Source of the DNA: Elephas maximus indicus
Taxonomy: Eukaryota > Chordata > Mammalia > Proboscidea > Elephantidae
DNA: 64,000 bases
Direction: 5' to 3'
NCBI RefSeq assembly: GCF_024166365.1
Contig: NC_064822.1
Coordinates: forward strand, 106,574,823 to 106,638,822
The stretch's first letter is position 1. Each line of letters begins with the position of its first letter. Shown piece after piece: positions 46,635-57,567 of the stretch. The position numbers and the translations under genes are program-made. The notes under the pieces are model-generated. The model did no database searches. It worked only from the letters and a program-made list of their open reading frames with translations, and was not told the DNA's origin.

Positions 46635-46844
46635 AGAGTTTGGTGGTTAAGAAAACAAATACCGAAACTTGACCAGCAGTGGGTGGGCAAGTTACTTTAC
46701 CTCTCTGTTTCTCACAGGTAAATCATAATAAGAGAACTTACCTCAGAGCTGCTGTACAAAACACTAAGAATAATGCCATCAGCCTCATTTTTATAGATGC
46801 GAACGTTGAGGATCAAAGAGAGATTGGCTTAATTGGCTATCAAT

Positions 46845-47285
46845 GTACAGGCTTCAGAGGAAAACTTAGATTCAAATCCCAGCTTGCCCAAGTGATTGCT
46901 GTGTGATCTTGGGCAACTCATTTAACCTCTCTGAACCTTAAATTCCTTGTCTTTTTTTTTCCTGGCTGGATATCCCTCCCCCCTACTTTCCATACCATTT
47001 TTTAATTTTTCTTATGTTTTAAGTGAAAGTATACAAATCAAATCAGTCTCTCATACAAAAATTTATATACACCTTGCTATATACTCCTAGTTGCTCTCTC
47101 CCTAATCAGACAGCCCACTCCTTCCCTCCACTCTCTTCGTGTCCATTCCACCAGCTTCTGACCCTCTCATCTCCTCTTCAGATAGGAGATGCTTCCTTAT
47201 CTTTAAAATGGTGATTAAACAGGCAAGCCTTTTGGGGCTGTTATAATGATGACATAAGATCATGTAAGTGAAATGCTTAGGATAC
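46845..47285 (+). mobile_element. MIR interrupted by L1 3' end
   Basis: Left part 'gattcaaatcccagcttgcccaagtgattgctgtgtgatcttgggcaactc'; right part 'ccttatctttaaaatggtgatt'. The L1 piece lies between near-identical TTCCTTGTCTTT and TTCCTTATCTTT. Confidence 0.75.
46957..47187 (-). mobile_element. L1 3' end, minus strand, nested in MIR
   Basis: A poly(T) start, then 'ttttaagtgaaagtatacaaatcaaatcagtctctcatac', the same L1 3' UTR end as at 55310. A TSD of about 12 bp flanks it. Confidence 0.8.
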
Positions 47286-48239
47286 TGCTTATTAGGATTC
47301 CCATTTTTATCTACAGAGAAATGGAGATAGCGAGAAATCTGGCGATTTGCCTAAGGGCATGTGGAGAATCAGAGGCAGAGCCAAGCTTCAGGCCCATTCC
47401 ACGTGCCCCAGACACCCTGACTTCCTGCCACCACACCAAGCCTCCTCTCAGGAAACAGGAGGAAGCTAATGGGGTCTGGACTGGCTCCCAAGGCGCTCAG
47501 CTCTGCTTCAGACCTTGAAGACTGTGGACTCAAGGCAGAGATAAATGGCTCGCCAACTGTAGGTAGACCAGCTAGGCACACACATGGGCCGGAAGAAAGA
47601 GAAAGGGCTGGAGAAGTGGCAAAAAGATAGGAAAGTAGGGAACAACTTTATTTCTCCTTTTCCAATTTACCATTTCCAATCTTAGACATATATAGTCAAA
47701 TAGCAAGGACTAGTTTAATAAGATTAGTTTCCTCTCCTGCCCACTATTCACTTGTGACCAGACCTGATTCATCCCAAGAAAGGGGAGGGAGGGGCACATG
47801 AAATAAGAATAATAAAAAAAAAAAGATATGTTCCCCATTAGACTATATAGCTCCAAGAAGGCAGGGAACATGTCTGCTTATCACCACTTCCCGGTGCCTA
47901 CCATAATGCCTGGTACATAACAGGCGGTCAGTAAATATGGGCTGAAAACATAAATTAAGAGAGCAGGCCATATCACAGCCACAGCACTTAGCATCCTCGT
48001 ATTTCCTACCTTCTCCCTTAAAACACATATCCTATTTCATACCTTTTTGCCCCCATTCCAAGGACTGGGGCTACTTAAAAATGATTTCAAAGAAGTGCTA
48101 GTGAGTTCTAGAGGACCTAACTACACTTAAATCATATGCAGGTCCAGCTCCTCATTCCTAAGCCTTCCCTCCCTTGGCCAGTTTCTTCCAGGTCTCACTC
48201 CCTCAGCTGCCTCACTGGCCCTCATTCTGACCCAGAAAG

Positions 48240-48435
48240 AGCATGGGACTTAAAGGCATTAGAGCCAGGTTGAGTACTGCCTCTACCACCAGTAACCCTT
48301 TGAGCCTCAGTTTCCTTATCTGTAAAATGGGACTAAATTATAGTACCCACCTCATGGGTTAGTGTACGGATAAAATTAATAAAATTTATGTAAAGCACTT
48401 AGAACAAAGCACACATTATTATTATTCTATTATTT
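48240..48435 (+). mobile_element. MIR SINE
   Basis: 'catgggacttaaaggcattagagccagg', 'cctcagtttccttatctgtaaaatgggac', 'gtaaagcacttagaacaaagcac'. Confidence 0.75.
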
Positions 48436-49916
48436 TAAAATGAAATAATGCATACATATAAAATGTTTTAAATTGTAAAGCATTCATTTCATAGTGAGTA
48501 AACCTTGGGAAGGGAAGAATATGACTTATCCCAGGCTCATTTATAACACAGAGAGACTTAGAAGAGCAAATTCACTCTGGTTTATTTTTTCTTAATTGCC
48601 AGGTACTACCTCAGGGAAAAGAAGAAATAATAGCCCATCACTCATACACACACATACACATTATCATTATTTGATATTATCTTGTTTGTTTTCGTATTTA
48701 CTACTGGCCTGCTCCTCCCCTCCATGGAATGAGAACTCCATGAAAGGTTCAGAGCATGACATGGCGGGCATTTTTGTTTAACCAATGAATGAACTGAATG
48801 CATGAAGTTCTGCAGCAGATAGGCAAAGAAGTACCAGGTCCCAGAAACATCACCCAGAACAGCAGGACTTCGATCAAAACAGAATATATGGAATTATTCC
48901 TCAGAAGGCCTCTGAGGATCAACGTTGTCTGCCTTACATTACCAAGACAAGGGCAGAAGGGATACGTGTATAATACTATGTATATGACAATTAAAGACCA
49001 GCCCTCTACTTTTGGAACGAGGAATAAGGACGAGCAGATGAGGCTAAAATCTTTGCAAAGAGCTTCTTTTTTTTTTTTGCCCAGGAAGGCCTCTCGAATT
49101 TTTTTATTTTTCCCTGCCCAGCAGTGGAAGCTATCCTATGAAGGCTACTCTATGAAGGTTTTAGGCTTCAAATCACAGCTGAGTGGAGGATTCCCACGCC
49201 AAAGTGGAGGTTAGAAGGCACCCTGGGGCTCCGTTTGCCTTGCCAGGTGAGAATGCCTAGGAAGCGCAGGGCCCATTATTATGATTATTTATTAATAATA
49301 ATATTGTTATTAAATATTTATGACGTGCTCATGCTCTGCTTGATGGTGACCCTCCCACCACTCCCCCACGCTTCCAGCAACACCAGGGTCCCTAACCCCG
49401 AGTCCCACCAGCCAGGCTTATGTTCGTACGGGAGAATTGTGACAGGTCGCCCTGGCCGCCTCGCTTGGCCCTAATCGCCCAGAACTCAGGCGTCCGGGTT
49501 CTCCAGCGGGGCGAGAACCCACTCCTCGTCGCCACCGGGTCTGTGTATGGAGAGTCCCCTGTGGTTCGTACCCCACCTGGGCTCCTGCGGAAACAACGGG
49601 GAGGGGCCAGGCTCAGGCTCCCCACGGGGTCCACCTGGTGGTGGCCCCTCCCCTCCTACGATCCGGGCGCGGCCCCCGGGGGCTCCGGTCTGGGATGGGC
49701 GACCGAGCGCTGCGCCACTCCCGGAGCTCCCGGACGTCCCGGCCCAGCATCCCGCCGCTTCGGCCCCGAGGCTTTTTTTTTTTTTCTTCTCTTTATCATA
49801 AATATATAAATTATGCTAATTACGGGCATTGCATATTAACCAAACCCGAAACCTCTCCTGCCCGGCCCCCTCCCCCTCCGTGCAAACCCCTCCCCGCCCC
49901 GGACCCCGCTACTTAC

Positions 49917-50190
49917 CGGAGCCCGAACCCGAGCCGCCTTCGCCCCGGGCGCCCGGCAGCTACCGATTAGAGATTCATCTCACAGCCCGGGCTAGGGGGC
50001 CGGGGGCCGGGGCGGCCGCGCCCGCAGACAAAGAAGCCAGTGCGGCTTGGCTCGGCTCGGCTCGGCCCGGCAGCCGGTCGAGACCCGTCGCCGCCCCCGG
50101 GCCCCCAGCCCGGGCTGGGCAGCGCCGAAGGGGACTCCGAGGGCTAAGCAGGGCGAGGTGGGGGTGGGGCGGCCGGGGAGAGGGAAGGGA
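49917..50190 (-). other. POU6F1: POU6F1 untranslated exon 1 (predicted)
   Basis: The downstream edge is a perfect donor, CTCCG|GTAAGTAGC (49917/49916). The upstream edge is a guess: a TATA-like TATATA at 50215-50220 on the minus strand would place the start near 50185-50190. The sequence is GC-rich and noncoding. The donor is convincing, the start site is not. Confidence 0.55.
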
Positions 50191-50214
50191 AAGCTGGGTG
50201 GGGGGGCGGTCAGG

Positions 50215-50222
50215 TATATATT
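50215..50222 (-). promoter_or_regulatory. POU6F1: TATA-like element in POU6F1 promoter
   Basis: Minus strand reads AAATATATACC inside otherwise GC-rich DNA, about 300 bases upstream of the exon-1 donor. It is flanked by G-rich and C-rich tracts. Confidence 0.45.
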
Positions 50223-50306
50223 TTTCTTCCTGGCCCCCGTCTTCGGCCCCCCCTTTTTCCCGCCCCCCCTTTTTTCCCTCCTTCTGCTACTTGGATTTTT
50301 TTAGCT

Positions 50307-50316
50307 GCTGCGTCAT
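50307..50316 (-). promoter_or_regulatory. ARE/Maf-like element
   Basis: Minus strand ATGACGCAGC fits the RTGACNNNGC antioxidant-response core. The plus strand reads TGCTGCGTCA, a Maf half-site. It ends three bases from the POU palindrome. Confidence 0.4.
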
Positions 50317-50318
50317 GA

Positions 50319-50331
50319 GCATAATTTATGC
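50319..50331. promoter_or_regulatory. Perfect 13-bp POU-type palindrome
   Basis: GCATAA-T-TTATGC is a perfect inverted repeat around a central T. It matches the type of A+T-rich GCAT...ATGC element that POU-domain proteins of the Brn class bind. It lies about 100 bp upstream of the TATA-like box of a POU gene and is followed by CAAAAAG, so one half also reads ATGCAAAA, an octamer-like core. Confidence 0.7.
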
Positions 50332-50560
50332 AAAAAGCTTTGCCGCATGCTGCACCGCCCGCGCCCGCCACCGGGGGCGGCGGGCTGGGCGGGCTGCCGC
50401 GGAAGGGAGGGAATCTGGGGAGCTCGGAGGAGATGTGAAGACAGGGAGGGAACCCTCAGCCTCTGGCCAAGCTGGGGGGCCCCAGAGGGAGGCTTCCTCT
50501 GGGGACAGGAAGGGAGAGTCGGTGGGGCTCGTTGTGTATCCCCCTCCGAGGTGCACCTGA

Positions 50561-51670
50561 GTGCGTTCTATTTAGGAAGGTGGAAGAGGGAGAGCAGAAA
50601 CACCGGCGTCCAGCCTGGGGACTCTGTGCCACTTTCCCTTCAGCTTGGGGCGGTGACGATCGTGCCTCCCAAACGCCGCCTTTCCTGTCTAGGTTGAAAG
50701 TGAAGTTCATGTCCCTTTCCAAGCCCTAGGCCGGGATCCCACTGTCAGAAGGAAGGGAGCGAGCCCTCAGACATGGCTCAGCCAGCGTGGAACCTCCGGA
50801 GCTGCGGTGCCCCAGCTCTATCCCAGAGAGGGTACCAAGGCCAGAGGGTCCCTCTACCTGGTCCTGAATGCTTCCTTCACTCCAAGCCCCCAGCAGCTGT
50901 TGTAGGCTGTTTAAAGACAGCTTCCCTGCCTTCTGGTCCAAGTAGGCAAGGAAATGTAAAAGGACAGTTAAAGTTCAGTGGAATGGAGAAAAAACAACGG
51001 TCCGCCTTAATGGTGGTGATGGTGAGGAGGGTTTGGTTTATCTAGCGGCTTTTGAAGGTGGAGAAAAGGGATGGGATAAGAAGAGGCAGAGTTTGGGGCT
51101 AAGGGAAAGCAAATTGGAGAAGTAGTTGACAAGGGAAGGGGGAAGGAGTTGGGAGACCAAAGGGAAAGAGAAGGAATGAGGGGAGAAGAATCGGGGAGGA
51201 AGGAGGTTCTATAAATCTAGTGAATGTTGATCTCGATACTGAGGCATCCTGCTGTCAGCATCAGCTGCTCCCCCTCCTGCCTCCTCCATTTCTCCCAAAG
51301 CATAAATTTGGTGATCTAATGATGACAGGAAGTTAGAGGTAGTGTGCAGAGAGTGAGAAGCCTCCTGCTAGATTTAAGGAGCCCTCAGCCCTCTCCCCCA
51401 GACCACTCCTCAAGCCTGCCTAGTATAAGAGCGCTGCAAGACCTGGAGTGGGGGGAGGGGAGCAGCACCAGGTGGCTCCATACCATCTCTACACCCTGCT
51501 TTCCAGAACCTTGTCCTGGAGCTTGTTCACACCCAGAGGCCCTGCTCACAGAAGCTTCCTGCTTGAGGTCTGGCATCATCACAATTTGCCTGGCCAGCAG
51601 AGCTGAGATTTCGGCTTGCTCTTTCCATCTGGGGGCGAGGAGGTTCTGCTGATGGCAGATTTATAAGTAA
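50561..51670. other. Upstream flank of POU6F1, no feature recognised
   Basis: Moderately GC-rich, then purine-rich (about 51050-51220). No exon or repeat could be supported. Confidence 0.6.
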
Positions 51671-51900
51671 CCAGTGGATTCGGAGTCAGAATGCTCAGGT
51701 TTCAGTACCAACTCTTCCACTAACAGTCCAGCCAAGTAATTAAATTTCATTGCCTAGAAAACGAGTGTAGTATCTGTCACATCTACTTCACAGGGTTGTT
51801 ATGAAGTTTAATTGTGAACCTATATGTGAAGAAACTTTGCAAACCGTAAGCTCTATACAGTTGTAAGGTATCATTACCTACACAATAGTCTGGACCCTAA
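51670..51900 (+). mobile_element. MIR SINE
   Basis: 'gtggattcggagtcagaatgctcagg', 'attgcctagaaaacgagtg', 'cacagggttgttatgaagtttaattg'. Confidence 0.65.
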
Positions 51901-52314
51901 TGGCCCTAGGAAACTAATGTATGTCATGGTATTATAACTGTTGGGGTTCTTGTTTGGTCTCCCTTCTGGACTATAAATTCCTTGAGAACACAGGTTGTAA
52001 CTTACTCATTTTTGTATTTCCTGTCACTCTTCATGTGAAGAGGGGCTCAGTATTGCTACTGAACTTGTCACATGAGGGTAGAAATTCCTAGTCTACATGA
52101 CTTGGTTTGGTGCTACACACAGATTGATCAGGCACTTTGGATGACATGGATATTGGGTAGTTTGAAGAAAGAAACCTGAATGTGATCAGAGGGATTCAGG
52201 GAGACATATATCAAAACGTTAATTGTGGGTGAAGAAGACCTTTAAAATAGATTTTATACATTTCTGCATTGCTTGAATTTTTGATGATTGAGCATATCTT
52301 ACGTTTTGGTGGTT

Positions 52315-53010
52315 TGTTTAATTTTTATTAGGGTATAACACGCAGACAGTAAAGTACACAAATCTTAAGTGTACAACTTGATGAATTTTTACATACACAT
52401 ATATGTGTGCATATGTATGTGTGTATATATAAAATCACCACCCAGAACAAGATAGAGAGCATTTCCAACATCCCTGAGGGCTCCAGTGTGTTCCTTGCCA
52501 GTCAATATACTCCCAAAGTAACCACTATTCTGATTTCTATCACCATAGATTCATTTTGCTGGTTCTTGAATTTCATATAAATGGAACCAGACAGTATTGT
52601 ATTCTTTTGTGTCTGGATTCTGTCACTAAACATATGTTTTTGAGATTCACCCACATTGTTGCATATAGCAGTATTTTTTATTTTTTATTGTTGTATAGTA
52701 TTCCACTGATAAATATACCACAATTTATGTATCCATTCTACTTGATGGGCATTTAGGTTCCTTCCTGTTTTTGGCTATTATGAATAAAGCTGCTATGAAC
52801 ATTCGTGTACAAATCTTGAGGTGAACAGATGTACTTATTTCTCTTGGCTAAATACTTAAGTGTGGAATTGCTAGCTTTTAATTATATATTTAACTTCTGT
52901 AAATACTGCAAGTTTTCCAAAGTGTTTGAACCAATTTCTATCCTTACCAGTAATGTAAGAGAGTTGTAGTTGTTCCACATCTTTGCCAATACTTGCTGTT
53001 GGCAATCTTT
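52315..53010 (-). mobile_element. Old L1 fragment, minus strand
   Basis: Antisense L1M pattern: 'attagggtataacacgcagac', 'tgattctatcaccatagattc'-type block, 'catttaggttccttcctgtttttggctattatg', 'gctgctatgaacattcgtgtac'. Confidence 0.85.
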
Positions 53011-53189
53011 TTGCTGTAAGTGTATATTAATTTTATAATCAGGAAAAGGAAACACCAACAATATATTTCCATGAATTGACAGGGAGAAGATGCTGCCAGT
53101 GGCTCCCATCTGCTTCCCATGCCAAATAGAACTCTTTGACAGGATCCTCAGCCCAGCACATTTCCTTTTTCTCCTTCACTCCCACTTCC

Positions 53190-53620
53190 CATGCCTTCTG
53201 AGCCCTCACGTAGTCAACAAATATTTTATTGTCTACTAGGTACTAGACACTGGGCTGGGTGCTGCGTGTCCAGTGGGGATAAAACAGACTCCTCTCTTGG
53301 AAGTTAGTCTACTAGGGAAACAGACGTTAACTAAAAAATAAAAACATAAATATATCATTACACATAGTGATTAAGAAAACAAGAAGGTAATGTGGGAGAA
53401 AATAACAGTGGGCATCAGGGAAGGCCTCTCTGAGGAAGTCACATATAAGCTAAGACCTGACAGATAAGCAGGAGGCAGAGGGAACAGCATAGTAGAGGCA
53501 ACCAGGTAGGAAAGAGCTCGGGATTCAAGAAACTGAAAGATCAGTGTAGCTGGAGCACAGCAAGTGACGGGAGAATTGCACGAGATGAGGTTGGAAATGT
53601 AGGCAGGGCCCTGTCAGGTA
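53190..53620. mobile_element. Ancient interspersed repeat (L2-like), family uncertain
   Basis: Features common to old mammalian repeats: 'agtcaacaaatattttattgtctac', 'cagggaaggcctctctgaggaagt', 'ggaggcagagggaacagca', 'tgtagctggagcacag'. I cannot name the family with certainty. Confidence 0.45.
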
Positions 53621-53964
53621 GGCCTGCCCATATCTACCCCTAATCTATCTAATTAATTGGGTCCCTTCTCACTTTGCAAACTCCATTTAAGACCTACAAG
53701 AAGCCTTCTTGAATGGTTCGATTGTTCTCATTAACTTCATTATTTTAATTACATCATTGTTCCAATAACTTCACCATACAGTTTCTTGTTTACAGGCCAT
53801 TATTTGTACTTGTTTGACTCTGTTTCCTAAGAATGTGTATGGTTTACTCAACGGATACAGGACAAGGCCTTAAGTTGTCTCTTCACCCACTCTCCTGCCA
53901 GCACCCAGCATCAGGAGTGCTCTGTAGGCAGAATCTCCCTTGGCGCTATATTCCTTGAACGATT

Positions 53965-54075
53965 AAAAAAAAATGCGATCACTTGCTAACTGTGTAAACC
54001 TTGGATAAGTTAGCCTCTTTATGTCTTGGTTTCCCCATTTGTAAAATGAGGAAAATAATAAAGTCAGTGGACTCT
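53965..54075 (+). mobile_element. MIR fragment
   Basis: 'tcacttgctaactgtgtaaaccttggataag', 'tggtttccccatttgtaaaatgagg'. Confidence 0.65.
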
Positions 54076-55227
54076 AAATGGATAATCCACAGGTCTTATC
54101 TTCTTGTCTTGAGAACTGGCCCACTTCCAGGTCTTCAAGAACTTTTTGGGAGCAACCAAGGTTCCCTAAGATCTGTGGGTATTTTCCTAAACATCTGCTT
54201 TACCCCCTTTTCTCAAATACCTTGTTTACCGTCATAGGCAATCTTGCTCCTCCCCTCTGCAATCACTAGATTAAAGGCTGTTACTAAGGGAATAAGGCTA
54301 GGTAGTGCAGGTGGAGGTGAGCTGAAGGATGGTACAGCAGAGGACAGGTTGGTCAGCAAGAAAAAACCTCTCAGCTCTGAGGAGACAAAAGGTGGCAAAC
54401 ATTTCCAAGGACTTCTAAGCCAGTTTTCATAAAATAAGGAAGCAGTTGTCTGGTTGGTCATACTGAAGTCCTGTGAGGACGCTGGGCCACGGGGGAAGAT
54501 GACCCCTGAGTGCTGACAACAAAGCAGGGATGTCTTAAGGCGAGGAGCCAGTTTTTGAAAACTTGTATGTGACAAAGAATGTGGCTGCGCATACTCAATT
54601 TTTTTATAGACCTCCTCCTCCTACCCTGAGATGCACATATTTTATTCTACTTACTTTCATTTTAACCATGATGTAAAACTGTATTGCTGGGCTGCTGTCA
54701 CTCTCTCTGACAGATCACCCTACCAGCTCAAAGAGTAAATATGGTTCTTTTTTTCATAGTTTTTGTACAGTAACAAGGTGAGGAACATTTTAGCTCATAA
54801 ATTATTTACCAAACCTCACAGGCATAATAGGCTGTGTGCATATTCATCAGGCTATCATCCATTATTCATAAGAAGTTCACTTCAACTGTTAGAAGAAAAT
54901 GAGGTTGTTGATTGAAATGCTGAAGAAATGTGGGCTTTTGTCCTCCTCTCCCCTTCCTTTCTCCCATCTGAGTAAATGTAGAAGTTTCCACCAAAAAATT
55001 TCGTTCCTGACATGCAGATATATGGATAGAAAGAGGGAAACCTTGGAGTAGGAAATAAACTGGTAGAATCAACCACCACTGATTTAACTCCGTTAAAGGC
55101 CTCTCACCCCTGCTTCTAGGAAGTGCAAAGGGGCCCCTTTTTTGCAACAAAAGAGCAGCTTCAGCAAATCTGGTAGACTTAATACTTGTAATATTAAATA
55201 AGATAAATAATAATTCAAAGAAAATTG

Positions 55228-56115
55228 TTGTCAGATTGATTCTGACTCATGGTGACCTTGTGTGTACCAGAGTAGAACTGTGCTCCATCAGGTTTTCAGT
55301 GGCTGTTTTTTTTTTTTATAATTTTTATTGTGCTTTAAGTGAAAGTTTACAAATCAAGTCAGTCTCTCACACAAAAGCTTATATACACCTTGCTACATCC
55401 TCCCAATTACTCTCCCCCTAATGAGACAGCCCGCTCCCTCCCTCCACTCTCTCTTTTCGTGTCCATTTCGCCACCTTCTAACCCCCTCCACCTTCTCATC
55501 TCCCCTCCAGGCAGAAGATGCCAACATAGTCTCAAGTGTCCACCTGATCCAAGAAGCTCACTCCTCACCAGCATCCCTCTTCAACCCACTGTCCAGTCCA
55601 ATCCATGTCTGAAGAGTTGGCTTCGGGAATGGTTCCTGTCCTGGGACAACAGAAGGTCTGGGGGCCATGACCACCGGGGTCCTTCTAGTCTCAGTCAGAC
55701 CATTAAGTCTGGTCTTTTTATGAGAATTTGGGGTCTGCATCCCACTACTCTCCTGCTCCCTCAGGGGTTCTCTGTTGTGTTCCCTGTCAGGGCAGTCATC
55801 AGTTGTAGCCGGGCACCATCTAGTTCTTCTGGTCTCAGGGTGATGTAGTCTCTGGTTCATGTGGCCCTTTCTGTCTCCTGGGCTCGTAATTACCTTGTGT
55901 CCGTGGTGTTCTTCATTCTCCTTTGATCCAGGTGGGTTGAGACTCATTGATGCATCTTAGATGGCTGCTTGCTAACGTTTAAGACCCCAGACGCCTCAGT
56001 GGCTGGTTTTTCAGAAGTAGATTGCCAGACCTTTCTTCCAAGGCACCTCTGGGTAGACTTGAACCTCCATCTGTAGCCAAACACATTAACTGTTTGCAGC
56101 ACCCAGGGGCTCATT
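55228..56115 (-). mobile_element. tRNA-derived SINE split by an L1
   Basis: Left part 55228-55305 is the SINE tail side ('gttgtcagattgattctgactcatggtgacc'). Right part 55996-56115 is its head side ('tcagaagtagattgccagacc...cagcacccaggggctc'). The L1 at 55306-55995 lies between. Confidence 0.92.
55306..55995 (-). mobile_element. L1 3' UTR insertion, 690 bp, inside a SINE
   Basis: A poly(T) run at 55306 marks the 3' end on the minus strand. The sequence is L1 3' UTR of the same lineage as 3036-3860. A perfect 10-bp TSD, TCAGTGGCTG, flanks it (55296-55305 and 55996-56005). It is younger than the SINE. Confidence 0.95.
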
Positions 56116-56164
56116 AAATAAGACAGATTGTATTTTGTAGTTTAAAAAAAAAAATTTTTTTTTT

Positions 56165-56365
56165 TTTTGTAGTTTAAGGAATCTTTATTTGTCCTTTTAT
56201 TTGACCTTCATGCCAACTCTGTGAGGTAGGAATAATTTTCAAGATGAGAAAACTGAGGCTCAGAGAGGCTAAGTAATTTGTCCAATGCCAAACAGTGAGG
56301 AGCAGTCAGGACTAGAACCTAAATTGCCTTCCTTATTCCATGTTCTTTATATTCTGTCTTCCCAA
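56165..56365 (-). mobile_element. MIR fragment
   Basis: 'ttcatgccaactctgtgaggtaggaataat', 'agatgagaaaactgaggctcagagaggctaag', 'gtcaggactagaacc'. Confidence 0.75.
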
Positions 56366-56377
56366 GTCCACTGAATG

Positions 56378-56400
56378 GTAAAAAAAAAAAAAAAAAAAAA
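56378..56400. repeat. Poly(A) tract
   Basis: About 22 consecutive A residues. No clear retrocopy precedes it. A second A/T-rich tract is at 56778-56815. Confidence 0.9.
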
Positions 56401-56604
56401 TTCCCAAGATATAAGCGTTTCACAAGGTTTTTCAGGAAACATTGATTTTATTATTTCCCCATTTCTATATTTCTATAGAATACGAAAGCAATATAGGCTT
56501 GAAAACATCAAACAATACAGAACTCTGAGAATGACAAATGTCCCTGGTGTATGGACAGGCAGTTGATTGCCATGACTGCCAACTTCTATTACTACCTCCA
56601 TTTC

Positions 56605-56785
56605 CACAGGAGCAAGTGGGAGGCATTATAATCCAGTCAGACCCACAGATCTGGGTTCAAATCTGGGCATCGTCACTTACTAACTGTGTACCCTTGGATA
56701 ACCTAGCCTCTTTAAGCCTTGGTTTCCCCATTTGTAAAATGAGGATAATACCTAACTCAGGGTTTTTATAAGTGTTAAAAAAGAA
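56605..56785 (+). mobile_element. MIR SINE
   Basis: 'cattataatccagtcagacc', 'tgggttcaaatctgggcatcg', 'ggtttccccatttgtaaaatgaggataatacc'. Confidence 0.75.
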
Positions 56786-57567
56786 AAAAAAAAAAAGATT
56801 TTTTTTTTTTTTTTGAGATTAATGTACATGAAATCTAAGCGTCAGCATTTTCCTCCATCTTAAGGGTCACTTCTCTCTAGTATAGCTGGTGAAGTAGAGT
56901 GGGGGGCAAGGTTCACTCATGTTTGTCTGAAGTATTCTGCTTGACCTTCTGTTCCACTCTGTTCTGGGCTATTCTTGGCTGTTGGTCATAGCCTAGAACT
57001 CCTGGGATAGGTGTGATTTCTCCCCAACATGACTACAGAAGGTTGTTCTTTACTGAAGGGTTGGGGGAAAACTAAAGAAAAATGTAATGGATAAGGGAAA
57101 GCATTAAAACTTTGGTTTTAACTTGCCCCGTAATCCAAGTTAAAAACAACCAAGAAGTTCAATCTTTATTAGGGAGTCAGTCCCTTTATGAATGGATCCC
57201 GAACCCTAACCTGGCTCCCTGTCCTCAGGTATGTCTGATCCCATCCTTAAGAACTCCTTCAAAACTCTGCTCCCTTCTGGGAAGCCTCAGGCTCTTCCTC
57301 CCTCTGGCCCCACAGCTGTTCCCAGAAGTACATCTGATTTATTCAGTCTAGATTCTGGATTAACACCACAAAGGGCTGGAAGGGTTGTGTGTATGTTGTC
57401 GGGGCAGGGATATGACATCACACAGACTTGTTGGAGTGAGCTTGAAATGACATCTGCAGAATTGTCCAGGTGAGGTTGGCATCCCAAACTTGGCCCCTTC
57501 CAGTCTTTCTGCCTGATGAGATATAGACAAGGCTCTATTGTTTTGAATGCCCTGGGTAGCCTCTGGA

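Larger units (their letters stand above)
39337..49916 (-). other. POU6F1: POU6F1 intron 1
   Basis: About 10.6 kb between the presumed untranslated exon 1 (donor at 49916) and the start exon (acceptor ending at 39337). It contains SINEs, a MaLR LTR with minisatellite, an old L1, MIRs and an L1 3' end. Unique stretches with no recognisable exon include 41950-42925, 43140-43980, 44205-45430, 47290-48235 and 48435-49390. Confidence 0.8.
15275..50190 (-). other. POU6F1: POU6F1 (Brn-5) transcription unit
   Basis: A POU-domain transcription factor gene on the minus strand, spanning about 35 kb. Ten coding exons join in phase to 1836 coding bases: 611 residues plus stop. All introns follow GT-AG except one GC-AG intron. 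The product is nuclear and is known as Brn-5, expressed notably in brain and other adult tissues; POU proteins bind A+T-rich octamer-like DNA. Residues about 1-450 are rich in Gln, Ala, Pro, Thr and Val with repeated 'NAQGQVI-TL' segments, as in a glutamine-rich activation region. The POU-specific domain and homeodomain occupy the C-terminal third. No stop or frameshift breaks the coding frame, so the gene looks intact. Evidence is sequence recognition plus consistent splice phases. The 611 total agrees with the remembered human long isoform. Confidence 0.95.
49400..50560 (-). promoter_or_regulatory. POU6F1: POU6F1 CpG-island promoter
   Basis: A marked GC-rich, CpG-rich block, in contrast to its surroundings, about 10.6 kb upstream of the start exon. 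It holds a strong minus-strand donor, a TATA-like box, G-rich and C-rich tracts, and A+T-rich islands with POU-type motifs. No promoter assay is available; the call rests on position and composition. Confidence 0.8.

Noticed and set aside
49829..50560. 243-codon open reading on the plus strand in the CpG island
   Set aside because: GC-rich DNA has few stops. The peptide is Pro/Arg/Gly low-complexity, has no domain, and lies over the POU6F1 promoter and donor. Nearby overlapping frames are equally open.
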